From: Gonatopus flavifemur
Taxonomy: Eukaryota; Arthropoda; Insecta; Hymenoptera; Dryinidae
NCBI GenBank assembly: GCA_018340375.1
Contig: JAFFJZ010000007.1
Location: 21,550,001-21,614,000, forward strand
Length of the DNA: 64,000 nt
Direction: 5' to 3'
The position numbers and the translations under genes were made by a program. This document shows, piece after piece, positions 1 to 11,568 of this stretch. Position 1 is the stretch's first letter; every line of letters starts with the position of its first letter. The notes below the pieces were generated by a model. That model had not been told where the DNA came from. It did not search any database and saw nothing but the letters and a program-made list of their open reading frames with translations.

Positions 1-783
1 ATATAGTATATATTGAAAAGAAACAATTGACTGAGCATGTGAGTACCCTGAACTGAAGAATAAATGATTTGTTAATTATAGTTTTTGGTGCATCATTAGA
101 TCGAACAATTGAATCCATTGAATAAGCAATTATATTCATTCAATCAAAGATTTGAAGCTTGTACGCGGACAATATTTTTTGTCTATGCAACTATTCATGT
201 GAATAGATTATTCACTCCTGGCTTGGGAGGTTGAGTCAACTACTTTTGATTTTGAATGGACCTTCTTCTGATGAGTTTGATGCAATGAAACGCGCTGCAG
301 TTGATGCCACAAATTTCAAGTTGTTTCCACGAAAAGTTCATTGATTCACTCAAAAATTATTCTTCAACTACACAAGTTCTCAGTGTATAAAAGTTTAGAG
401 AACATCTCAACAAATACAACTGAGAAGTTTATCAAAATGACATCTTGAAAGAATAACGCATAATGTGTAAGATCATATGGCTTCATTCTTGTTTTTCAAT
501 GTTCAAATATTTATAACGGGATGTTCTTTATCGTAATAATTTTAATCTATGTGACGGCAGTGAAGCTCATGCAACTTAAGTCACACATAATCCGAAACCA
601 TTCAATGTAATCACATATAATGAGACCGATCCCAAGCAACACGTTCGTCACAGAGGCATCGTAGTGACATCATAGTGGCACATTGAGTCATGATTTCACT
701 GTGACGTCGATGTGACTGAATGTATAGTTTGGGAAATTCGAATGAAAATGAATGTACATTGAATATGAATTAAACGAAGTTTC
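1..783. other. Intergenic, no feature supported
   Basis: A+T-rich DNA without a long open frame, splice-flanked exon or clean palindrome. I see nothing to annotate. Confidence 0.6.
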
Positions 784-791
784 ATTGTAAG

Positions 792-937
792 CAGGGACTG
801 TAACGTTATTCACTTTCGTTACTCATTATATATAAAAATCTATATAATATATATATAATTTGTTTACAATATATATATATTATTATATATTTTTTATACA
901 GAATGAGTAACGAAAGTGAATAACGTTACAGTCCCTG
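792..937. mobile_element. hAT-type MITE, family CAGGGACTG, copy 1 (146 bp)
   Basis: Near-perfect palindrome with arms of about 35 bp starting CAGGGACTGTAACGTTATTC and an A+T-only centre. It is flanked by the 8-bp direct duplication ATTGTAAG at 784-791 and 938-945. Short size, no coding capacity and an 8-bp duplication fit a non-autonomous hAT element. Confidence 0.9.
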
Positions 938-1696
938 ATTGTAAGTTATAATTGAATTTGCAAAATGACATTCGTCGCGTGTTAGTACGTAGCTACAGGT
1001 ACCGTCACGTTTTGTTAGAATATTGAAAATGCTGACTCAAAGAGTGACCGCAAAAATCACCTGTTTGTTTGGGACAGCGAGTTTCAGGTTGAAATGCGTT
1101 ATAAAAAACATCGTATGTCGATCATTTGCAAGGCAATACTATTTCCCGGTGAGCAGAAGATTAAGGTCCCAGAGATAAAGAAATCGACAAAATCCATAGA
1201 TTCTTCATAGAATCGATCCTTCTCTATAAAGAAGTTATCGGAGTTTATCGATTTTTATGTAATCTTGATCGAAATTTGATACTTCTCAACCATACAAAAC
1301 CTGTGCTTTGCTTATTGGGAAATAATATTCCCTCGCAAATGATGAGCATAGAGCATCCTTTAGAATGCATTTTCACTTGAAACTGGCGGGATTGAATACA
1401 GAGAAACTTACGCGGTTGAATTAATCATCAATAATTGATTGACCTACAAGATAAAAGGATTTAATTCTGCCGCAAGTTTTGTCGTATCCAACTCTGTATA
1501 CGGAATGAAGAGTATATCGCATGTTTTTAGGCTCATTATTTATAGAATCAGGAAGTTTTTAATTTCACAAGATACAATGTAATACATCAGCGAAATCACA
1601 ATTACGTGAAAGACACCCGAGTGGACAAATTTTCAAAATTAAACATAATTTATATATAATTCAATGTAGTTTATATATAAGTTGTATATAATCATT

Positions 1697-2655
1697 AGGG
1701 TGTTTCATTTTCGGGAGTTATGGTTTCTCTCTCTGTCCTACCTGAAAATTTGATATTTTATGTTGAATGAAAAATATTCCCGTAGAAGAAAAAATTCTAA
1801 GTGAATTAGAGGCTTAGCTCATTCAAAAATTCGATTCCCCATTTGAATAATACAGGAAACTGGTTATCTTTGGTGTCAACTTGATCTTACGGTGTTCAAA
1901 AAAATTTTTTTGAGTAAATGAATATGATGACCTTGTAGGGCATAAAATTCGCTACAAAAAAGTTCCCATGAGATAGAGCTGTACGACTAATAGTTTTGGA
2001 GTTACAGAGCTTGAAAGGTGAACTTTAATAAAAATCGGCCTAAAATCCCTTATGATCTTGTATTCATTAAAATTTACATTGAATTATTATATTTGAATAA
2101 GTAGTTCCTAAGATTAAGAATTTTAGAGCCTCATCAAGCGTATTATAAGTTAATTCCGCATGTGATATCAATAAATGGAACATTATAAGAGCTTTGATTT
2201 TGATTTTTATTAAAGTTCATTCCCAAAACTATTTGTTGTACATGCAGCTTTATTCCATGCAGGGACTGTAACGTTATTCACTTTCGTTACTCATTGTATA
2301 TAAAAAATTGATAATAATGTATATATCGTACACAAATTATATATTTATTATATATTTTTTATATAGAATGAGTAACGAAAGTGAATAAAGTTACAGTCCC
2401 TGATTCCATGGAAACATTTTTGCAGTGAATTATATTCATTTTTTTAAAAAAAATTTGTTCAACATCGAAAAACCGAGTTGAAACCGTAGTTAATGAGTTT
2501 CCTGTGTTATTTAAATGGGAAACTGAATTTTTGAATGAGCTAAGCCCCTTATTCACTTGGAATTTTTTTCCAAAGGGAATATATTTTTTCCTCTAGAAAA
2601 TATCAAATTCTCAAGTAAGACAGAGGAAACAAAAATCTCACCCAAAAATGCTCGG
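1697..2655. repeat. Palindromic element of about 960 bp interrupted by a hAT-type MITE
   Basis: Left arm blocks GAGGCTTAGCTCATTCAAAA, ACAGGAAACTGGTTATC and TAATAGTTTTGG are found as complements on the right (GAATGAGCTAAGCCCC, GAGTTTCCTGTGTT, CAAAACTATTTG). MITE copy 2 lies between two of the right-arm blocks. Confidence 0.75.
2260..2402. mobile_element. hAT-type MITE, family CAGGGACTG, copy 2 (143 bp)
   Basis: Same terminal arms as copy 1, with the 8-bp duplication ATTCCATG at 2252-2259 and 2403-2410. It sits near the middle of the larger palindrome at 1697-2655, so it inserted after that element was in place. Confidence 0.9.
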
Positions 2656-2864
2656 GGAATTATTGTGTATGGATAATTGTATGAAAATTTATGTCATCAT
2701 TACCATCTCTAATCGAAAAATTCCCAAATCTTTTCATAGAAAAACGAAATCGAATTAGGTTTTGTCAGAACAAAGAACGGAAATTCGGACAATTTTTTTG
2801 AAAGACAATTGTAAATTCGCATTAAACAAAATTTTTCTTTATGGAATTCATAAGAAATCATTAA

Positions 2865-3490
2865 GTAAATTATATTTCTCTTGCAATATTCAGGATCAAA
2901 TTGAAAAATTATTGTCAAGTAAAGGACCAAGCTCGAAGGGATTCGATAATCATATTGATTGCGGCTTCGTATTTGTGACAAAAAAATAACCAACTCGGAA
3001 TATAAACAAACAACTTTGTCACAACTATACGAAATTTTTCATGGTTTTTTCTGGAAAAATTTTTGTTTTCAATCCGTTCATGACGTATGAGGGCTCATTT
3101 CATTCTTTGTGAAATTTGAGAAACGTTCAACGTTGAGATTTTTCATGTATGCAGTTTTCACAATGGTTCACTCGCGTTTGGTATCAATAATAATTCGTAA
3201 AATACATTTCCATAAAGAAGAGCGTGTTCAAATCTCACAAGAAATAGAATGAGTCCTCATAAGTCATGAACGGATTGAAAATGAAAATTTTTTGAGAAAA
3301 AAACTATGAAAAATTTGGTGTGGTTGTTACAAAGTTGTTTGTTTATATTTCGAGTGGTTCTTCTTTTGTCATAAATACAGGTTTAAGTCCCAATGAATAT
3401 GATTGCCGAAGCTCTTCCACCTTGGTCCTCTACTCGATAGGAATTTTTCAAATTTGATCCTGAATATTGCAAGAGAACTACCTTAATTAC
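2865..3490. repeat. Palindromic element of about 625 bp
   Basis: TTCTCTTGCAATATTCAGGA near 2877 pairs with TCCTGAATATTGCAAGAGAA near 3460. AAACAAACAACTTTGTCACA at about 3005 pairs with TTACAAAGTTGTTTGTTTAT at about 3330. ATGAGGGCTCATTTCATTC pairs with GAATGAGTCCTCATAAG. Confidence 0.75.
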
Positions 3491-3941
3491 ACATAATTAT
3501 AGAAAATTGGTACTAGAGAGAGGTCTGGATTTTTACGTCAAAAGAACATCACAAAAGGCCTTGAAAAGTATTCACTACCTTCGACAACGACCAATTATAC
3601 TTTATAACAACGCATACCTCATGGTAGAAAATTTTATTCCATCATAGTAAATCGCAATTAATCGTTTAAATGACATAATTCACGGTACTTTCATTTCCGC
3701 CAGGGGTGCTAGTCTCATGTGAAGTATTCTCACAATCGTTGCTATGACAACATAGTCACGTGTAGTTATATGAACGATTTTTGACAGTACCGATATAACC
3801 ATTTTTTTTATAAAATCAACTCTCAATCGATATTTTATAAACCTCAACAAACATCCGATACATTTCCTTTTCTTTAATAAAAAAACATCGATATTGCCAA
3901 ATATCGCGATGCATCGCCCTCACTAGTCACGTGAACATAAA

Positions 3942-4262
3942 TTACCACGTAAACCTCACATATCGCATAGATTTTATTCCAGACCCGTATTTATGTGAAA
4001 AAGGATGTTGATTTTTCAGCAATTCATGTAAGCTGAATCCAACATGAGGATTCTTATCATTATTGATAAAGAACATTGAAAAACTTGATGCTTCACATTG
4101 ATACACCATTATTGTGTTTCCGGGCTTGGTGACAATGCTCATAGAGATTACGACTTCAGGGTGAATCCTTTTTGATTGGTACTTACTGCTTGACAGAACC
4201 GGAAACATAAAATCGACCGGTCGGTTGTCTTGGCGACGCACCACCACCCTTTGCGTTTTCAC
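3942..4262 (-). other. Unassigned 106-codon ORF with faint p32/MAM33-like pattern
   Basis: A minus-strand frame of about 106 codons starts after a possible acceptor (AAATATAG just upstream) and is preceded by an in-frame TAG. It is less A+T-rich than its surroundings. The order of a basic-acidic strand (VVVRRQDNRPVDFMFPV) followed by HPEVVISMSIVTKPGN and a VYQCEAS strand recalls the mitochondrial glycoprotein (C1QBP/p32, MAM33) fold, but the usual C-terminal helices are absent. No ATG start is obvious (the frame opens with GTG). It could be a lone exon, a relic or chance; the similarity is only a visual impression. Confidence 0.2.
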
Positions 4263-5219
4263 AACCCCCCGCGACTATATTTCAGCGGTATAATTACGAT
4301 ATCCATAACAATCACACACATCACATTCTTTTTTTCCGTTTTTTCATTGTTTCTCCATCTTTTCATTCTAGTTTATAATTAGATGGGAAACATCTCTGGA
4401 TCATATTTGTCCACTTGCGTGATGGTAATTTCAGACAAAAGCAAATTCCTTCAAGAGTTCACTTTGAAGAAGGATGTTGAAAACTTGAGGAAATATATTT
4501 AAATTGGAGATAAAATCGATGAGCTATCAACATGATTGAAGTTAAGGTGATACCAGCGTTGGTAACTCGCATCATTGGTTAGAAAAAGACAGAATCATCG
4601 GATAGGAAGAGAGATCCGATACCGACGCTGGTATCCCCTTGAGGCAATCGGAGTCGTATGCGCAGCGATGAGTACTACAACTTTTCCAAACGCTCATTGT
4701 ATCATGAAACTTTAACTATATCATGTGTGACGATAAGAAATATTTTCTTCCAAATTATTATATAAAGAGGAGAGAGTGTCTCTTTTTTCCGTGTTAAGAA
4801 ACATAAAGATTTTTGTCCCTCTTTTATTCATCTCTCAATCCATTCCTCTTTCTGAGACATCGAAATGATAAAACACAATCCTCCCGTACCTTTTTCCCAT
4901 TTTCATTGTTCTCTTGCAGTCTTGAAAGTTCTAGAGATGAAAAACATAGGGTGAGTGCACCAGGGAATGAACGGGCACCTGTGAATTTTCAAAAAGAAAA
5001 ATATAGTGAAAAACTTGTGGATATTTGTAAATTGCAAGATTATTTTGGAATTCACCAATTCCCGTGAATTTCCAAACAATTTTCGTGAGTTTCCCAATAA
5101 TGTTTGTCAAGAGACAAAAATTGTTTGAGATTTTACCTAAATTTTTTGTCAATTTACTAAAAAATGTTTGGTGAAAAGTTTTCAAACTTTTCTGGAAGTT
5201 TTTTTACAGTCCCTTGCGG

Positions 5220-6034
5220 AAATAATTCTCTGAGAAACTCTTTAAAAGTCTTCAGAACCCTGAATAAGACTTTATAAACGTCTTAATATCCCGGACTATG
5301 TTTGAAAAAGGTTTGGTAAGTGTTGGTAACTCTGTAAAACTCTTGAAAAGTCTTATTTTCCTTGGAATTTCGGACTTTCCGCAAGAGTTATTAACAGTTA
5401 ATAAGACTTATTCGAAGTTTTACAGAAAAAAATATAAGCAAGAAAGATGACTTTATAAGACTTTTAAAGGTTTAAAAAGACTCATAAACTAATAATAGTT
5501 AAATTTGTAAGGAATGCTTGAATTCGATTATTATTATTATAAAGCGGAATATTTTACTTGGAATAGTTTTCTGGAACGGAGTATAACCTAACAATAAATT
5601 GAAGTTTAAACAAAACATCGGAATTATTTGTACAGATCATCAATTTATACATGTAAGTGAAGATAATATTTTCTGTTCCAGAAAAATATTCTGAATAAAA
5701 TATTCCGCTTTATAATCATAATCGAATTTGTTATTTATGCATTCCTTATAAATCTAACTATCAGTAGTTTACGAGTCTTTTTAAACCTCCAAAACTCTTA
5801 TAAAGTCATCTTTCTTGCTTACATTTTTTCCTGTAAAACTCTGAATAAGTCTTATTAACTCTTACTAACTCTTGCGCAAAGTCCGAAATTTCAGGGAAAA
5901 TAAGACTTTTCAAGAGTTTTACAGAGTTACCAACACTCATCAAAGTTTTTCCTCACATAGTTAGGGATATTAAGACGTTCAAAAAGTCTTATTCAGAGTT
6001 CTGAAGACTTTCAAAAGTTCTTCAGAGAATTATT
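5220..6034. repeat. Palindromic element of about 815 bp
   Basis: The left arm (AATAATTCTCTGAGAAACTC onward, with AGACTTTATAAACGTCTTAA and CTTTCCGCAAGAGTT) is mirrored to TTCAGAGAATTATT at 6034. Arms of about 350 bp, with mismatches; the inner part near 5540-5710 also pairs (GCGGAATATTTTACTTGGAA). Intergenic, non-coding. Confidence 0.8.
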
Positions 6035-6886
6035 AAATGATAGTATAAGATATATTAATATTTGTTATCGAATGAATTACTGCTTCAGAGTTCCACAACA
6101 TGCATTTTTCAAATTGTCCATTCATTGGTGAATCAGAAAAATTTACATACTTTTATGAATATCTTGGGAAATAAGAACGGATCCATGAGTATTCATAGAA
6201 ATTCAAGACGATAAGAGCTTCCTCGGTTCATATAAAACACAAAAATGATTGATTTTATGAATATTGTTTGAGAAAAGTGGCAGTTCATAGTGACAAATGT
6301 TATTTAATCGTTCATTCACTGGTGCACTGACGCTATTCAGCGCAAATTGCGAAGATTATTCATCCAGACGCACATGCTTATTGCGAAAACATCTTGACAA
6401 TTTTCACCGATATAAGCATATTTATATCACTCATAATACTTACCCCTGACCGTTTGAATCTCGTTGTAGCATCACGCACAGCTCACCAACATTTCCAGTT
6501 CAGATATTTTTTTCCAAGTTCCCAATGGTTTCGACTGTTTTATTTAAATTCACTCCCTTCGAAACGGTGAAGGCACATCTCAACTCAACCTGCCCTCCAA
6601 TCGGTAAGAAATGAATCCTCTTGAAAACCCTTCTTTTCCTTGAAAAAACGGGCTGCAAGCCAACAAACATAACGTCTCAAACTCCGAAAAAATGTTACAT
6701 AAGATATTTCAGATGATACTGTAGAAGATATCTAATAGATATTTGAAAGACGCATTATGCAACATTTTCCGATAAGTCTCAGACATTGTGTTTGTTGGGA
6801 AATCAGATAAATACACTTCAAGGGTATCAACCTTGAAACAGTCTTGTTGAATAACAATTTTTAACTCTCAGAACAAGATATGTCTA

Positions 6887-7001
6887 CACTGAGAGAAGAG
6901 TTTGTTTGTGACAACGAAGGCTTATTAATTATAAACAAACGATCTTTGAGTGAACAAACCTTATTTGATTGGAATGAATCCAGAATATTTTTTTCTCAGT
7001 G
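6887..7001. mobile_element. TA-flanked CACTGAGAG foldback element (115 bp)
   Basis: Ends CACTGAGAGAAGA and TTTTTTTCTCAGTG, with TA on both outer sides (6885-6886 and 7002-7003). TA target duplication with short inverted ends is typical of Tc1/mariner-type MITEs. Confidence 0.7.
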
Positions 7002-7057
7002 TAGAATTCATATATCTCGTTAAAATACATGTTAGGATCATGTTCTTGAAACGTTTA

Positions 7058-7450
7058 CAGGAACGAAACAAAAATTCAAATTCGCAAAATCTGACAAATC
7101 ATCGTTGTCTATCTTTTCGAATGAAGTTTTTGGAACTGGGATCATGGTTTAAAGAATGTACTGCGAAATTTTTCGTCTTCAACAGCTGAATATTTTGTTA
7201 TTCCTGTCATATCCAGTTAGAATATGTGAAAAGATATTTTTTGTTCATATTTAATTGAATGGTCCAAACCATCAATATGAAGCATAATCAGTTAGAAAAT
7301 TCGTATCGGTTCCTAACGGGATCTTCTAAAACCGGGCTTTCAAACAGAAGCAAATTGAAAATTCAGCAGTTTTTGATCGCATTTCCTAGGACAAAATCGT
7401 TCGAAATCAAGCAAAAAACAGATCCTAATAAACATTTTGGGCAGATATAA
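7058..7450 (+). repeat. Dispersed repeat unit with relatives at 54776-54930 and 35640-35790
   Basis: The stretch AACGAAACAAAAATTCAAAT to ACAGCTGAATATTTTG at 7060-7196 closely resembles 54780-54917 in PATL1 intron 3. The stretch TTTTGATCGCATTTCCTAGG at about 7373 resembles TTTTGATCGCATTTCTCATG at about 35704. Probably fragments of one non-coding transposon, with no recognised protein. Confidence 0.5.
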
Positions 7451-8253
7451 TAGGAAAATTATACATGGTGTATAATTTTTTGCATAATCAATCCAAATAC
7501 CATTTTTGGTCTAATATTTATTGAAAACAAGTGTGAAGAGCTCTTGAGAAATTTGAAATTTTCAATTACAGGATGTATTTATCTCTCGTTAGTGATTGGA
7601 ATCTTCGGAAAGAATCGATCATTTTTTTTATATGAAAATTAGATAATTTTTATAGATTTCAATAAAAATTCGATACTTTTTATATAGACAAGGATCGATC
7701 ATTCCCCAGTATCCCCATCATCTTTGGAAAACGAGAACAAATGATCTTTTGGAATCATTTTCAATAAAAATTTTTGAATGAAAATGAATTATTTGTGACT
7801 GCAATTCATATACTACTTATATGAACAAATTTTCATAATTATATATAAACTACATTCTGAAAATTCTTCCACATGGAGACTTTGATGTGTAATTTGATAT
7901 TTTTCAAGAATTTTATTTGATTTACAGTAGTTCAATCTAGCGATGCCGATTCTTGACAACGTCTCACGTCGCCGATCTGGGGAATCGATTCTCTTTTATA
8001 AAGAATATATCGAATCTTTATATATATTACATACGACTGTGTATAAACTTTATATCGTTTCTATAAAAAAGAATCGATCCTATGGAAGAATCGGCATCAC
8101 TAATTCGATCTCTTAGATTTCCGCTCTTTATCTTTGAGGGCCATATCTACACGGAGAAGAATTTCCTTATCATCAATTCAGGTCGAATACAATTTTTTGA
8201 CGTTTACGTAATTTGATTTATAGCAAACAAAATCTATTTATAGTTGATCCTTC

Positions 8254-8369
8254 ACAGCACACCCACCGATGTGTGTTTCCATCATATCTCCACCGTCTCC
8301 ACGTAGATAAAACGGTTGGCTCCGTGTAGTCTACATGGAAGCCATGGAGACATCGATGGGTGTGCTGTT
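8254..8369. mobile_element. ACAGCACACCCACCGATG palindrome (116 bp)
   Basis: Ends ACAGCACACCCACCGATG and CATCGATGGGTGTGCTGT, with GGAGA-rich inner arms. Shares its end sequence with the elements at 13553 and 61281. Confidence 0.7.
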
Positions 8370-9643
8370 GAGAATAAGTCTCATTTGTCTCGAGTGAATT
8401 GTTTTTCCAGTCACCCTATTTCTTAGAATAATTTAAGAAGCTTTTATAATTTATTACACACGCAAATATGATAAAAGCAGTAATCTTTCTGTGAAATGTC
8501 TGATAGTGATGCCAAATTTGATAAAAAGCAGATATTTTTTGTATAAAAAAGGATCATCTTTGTTGAAGGAACAAAAGAACTTCATATCCTTTGATAAGAT
8601 TTGGCCTGCTTCATCTGTTTTCTTCATTACATCCTTTCATGTTGACATTGAACTTCGGTAGAACGCCTTCATTATCAATATTTCTCCATTTACATTCTCA
8701 TTGAACGTTTCATCTTGTACGTTTCGTATGATTACCTTTGAAGACTTTGCTTGAATTAGGTTGAGAGGGCGATCGATCGTTCGAAGGCGGGGAACTTTAA
8801 GCTGAAGTTCAAAGGCATTTCCTTGATGAGCTCCCATCATGCCATATACCCAACCTTAAAAATTGTCTTCTTCGCAATTTTGACAAACATAAAATTAAGA
8901 TATATTGTTCTCGTGGGATCAAGTGCAACTAATTCATAGAAATGATATCGTTTCTACTTAAATCGATTTAATGAAAATCTGAAAGAAGAATTGTGGGATA
9001 ATTACTCAACATGATAGTCTTGTTATAATCACCGTAATCTTATAGTCAGATTATAATCTTCGAATATATATTATATATATTTTCGTGCAGGTATTTAAGC
9101 TTCTGAAGGTTATTTCAGCGGTCATCTTACAAGGACGGGATAGGAATGATGGGGATAAAATATGTGAAAGTTCTTGTTATCGTGCACGAGAAAATGTATT
9201 TCATGATGGTGTTGAATGGAATGGTTCATTCTTAGCATAATAATTAAGTTTTATTCTTACAAAACTGACATTTCGAGAACATTGATTGAATGATTGTGTT
9301 TTTTTTTCTTTTTCATCACATTTCAGGGCTGGAATTATTCAGATTACATAAAATACTCAGGAATGATGAGGGTTCTTGAAAGGATCGATATCGATAAGTT
9401 TCTATAGAATTTATATCTAGTTTAAATACATTTCAATACAATTTTGATAAAAACTTGATACTTATGTTATAAAAACGTATCGATATCAATACGTATCGCC
9501 CATCTCTAGTATCGATGTTTTTAACAGAAATTATATGTAATTTTTATTAGAATTTTATACAAATGTATATAAAACAGATCCTTTTTCTACACTGTAAGAA
9601 ATATTTGTATTGATTTCGATACAAAAGTTTGGGAGGAATTAAT

Positions 9644-9786
9644 CAGGGACTGTAACGTTATTCACTTTCGTTGCTCATTCCATATAAAAAATATATAATA
9701 ATATATATATTGTACACAAATTATATATTTATTATATAGATTTTATATATAATGAGTAACGAGAGCGAATAACGTTACAGTTCCTC
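9644..9786. mobile_element. hAT-type MITE, family CAGGGACTG, copy 3 (143 bp)
   Basis: Arms match the family, but the right end is CAGTTCCTC instead of CAGTCCCTG and one arm reads GAGAGCGAAT, so it is slightly decayed. The 8-bp duplication GAATTAAT is at 9636-9643 and 9787-9794. Confidence 0.88.
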
Positions 9787-9865
9787 GAATTAATACACAT
9801 GTTTTTGTATTGAATCTCCCACACTCTTATTGATATTCGAACACAATATTATCTTGAAATGGTTC

Positions 9866-10107
9866 ACTGAGAAAAAGATTTATTCATAGTTAACAAACGT
9901 ATATTTGCTTTTGGGGAGATAAATATTTATTTCATGAAAATCTATCTTGATTCTGTCAAATATGACTTATTAACTATTAACAAATGTTTATTTCTACTAG
10001 ATATGACTTATTTATTATTTACAGAATATATTTGATTCAAACCAATATTTAATCCCCCATAAGCAAATAAACCTTTGTTCACTATAAATAAACCTTTTTC
10101 TCAGTGT
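9866..10107. repeat. CACTGAGA-type foldback (about 240 bp)
   Basis: Ends CACTGAGAAAAAGATTTATT and AATAAACCTTTTTCTCAGTG. The left third is almost repeated at 24328-24400 (CACTGAGAGAAAGGTTTATT), where only the left end is preserved. Just left of MITE copy 4. Confidence 0.65.
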
Positions 10108-10318
10108 TTTCATACGAAAATTGGTTTGAATCTCATAAAACCTGTGATGAATTTAGTACACAAAAGTATGTGTTATTTGCTTCCAAATTTTGTGTGTAGA
10201 ATTCCCAAATTTTTTTCAACAGTGTATGTAAAAATAATCGAGTCTGTTAAAGAATCAGACTTCATGTTCCAACTGTTTTTAATATACACGTCACAAAATT
10301 ATATTCCATACTTATAAT

Positions 10319-10458
10319 CACGGACTGTAACGTTATTCACTTTCGTTACTCATTGTATATAAAATCTATATAATAAATATATAATTTGTATACAATATAT
10401 ATATTATATATTTTTTATATAGAATGAGTAACGAAAGTGAATAACGTTACAGTCCCTG
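10319..10458. mobile_element. hAT-type MITE, family CAGGGACTG, copy 4 (140 bp)
   Basis: Left end reads CACGGACTG and right end CAGTCCCTG. Flanks are CTTATAAT at 10311-10318 and ATTATAAT at 10459-10466, a duplication with one mismatch. It lies 532 bp from copy 3. Confidence 0.85.
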
Positions 10459-10823
10459 ATTATAATATTTTATCAAATTATCAAAAATCGTTTCTATTGG
10501 AAGATAAATATGATGAGAGGAAAATTCTTGAGAACCGAGAAATTTTCGTTGTAAATAATACATGCTGTACACATAGAGTGTTTACTAAAATCTTATATTC
10601 TTATATAATTATTCGATACAACGATATATTAGCAAATTCATGTTTATAATAATCACAACTTCAGACCCAGAGTAGATTAGTTGAAAAGAGATGAACTGCC
10701 CAAAAATGTAACAAATCAAATATTATTCGTATTTTTCATGGAGTTAGCTACCCAGTTTGAAATTTTCCATACAAAACCAGTTTACCACAGAAAAGAGTTA
10801 CGATTCATTATGAAACATCAATA

Positions 10824-11058
10824 CACTGAGAGAAGTGGAATGTAATGATTACCATGTACAAATCGTAATTGGGGGACAGCTTCGCGAATTTGGTTTCGGA
10901 TACTATGGAGAATCGTGGCAATGTTCATGCACATGGGAATGGTTACCATTTACATGAAGATGGATACCAAATAACATAGTCGCCATCTTCAACTTAGAGA
11001 TTCTTTCATTCAACTACCATTTTCGCATGGTAATAGTTACAGTTCACTTTTCTCAGTG
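10824..11058. mobile_element. TA-flanked CACTGAGAG foldback element (235 bp)
   Basis: Ends CACTGAGAGAAGTGGAATG and CACTTTTCTCAGTG, flanked by TA at 10822-10823 and 11059-11060. The interior has its own inverted repeat around ATGGTAATC-type sequence and is unlike the interiors of the other CACTGAGA elements. Confidence 0.7.
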
Positions 11059-11384
11059 TAGTTTTGAATGAGAATTTCGAATCGGTAATCCGTTATTAAG
11101 GCTGCAACATTTTTAAAATATTTTCTTGCTGGAAATTTTTACATAATCACAAACCGTTGATATTCGGATATAGTTCTCCTTTGGGATAGCGCACAGCGAG
11201 TGATTTATCAACTTTGAGTAAATAATTAGAATAAATCTCATTATTTTCTGGTACATAGTTATAACGAACATATTTAATTCCATGATGAAAAAAGAAACAG
11301 AATTACCAAAGAACTATTCAATAATAAATCATGAAAACATCGAAAGGTACTGAGAAATCTCAATGTTGAAAAAATTGTTTACAG

Positions 11385-11568
11385 GACAAGAAGATCAACG
11401 GAGCGTGCATGCTGAAGGCACTGGTGGTCAGTCATCTCTTCAGGATCGGTTGGGAAGAGGTCCTTATGGTAGCTGAAGGGCGAGGCAGATCTTTTCCGAG
11501 CGAGATCCAAAGGCTGAAGGGCTGGCCCCGTCGTTGGATCCATTCGACTAGTAGTTATAGTTAGAAAA
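11385..11568 (+). other. Probable 5'UTR part of the transporter's first coding exon
   Basis: The sequence TTGTTTACAG ends at 11384 and looks like a splice acceptor. From there to the ATG at 11569 the DNA is less A+T-rich than the flanks. This suggests a spliced leader portion, with a non-coding first exon somewhere upstream that I could not locate. Inferred from the splice-site pattern only. Confidence 0.4.

Noticed and set aside
8637..8840. 67-codon minus-strand ORF with a protein-like look
   Set aside because: No recognisable family, no supporting splice partners found, isolated among repeats.
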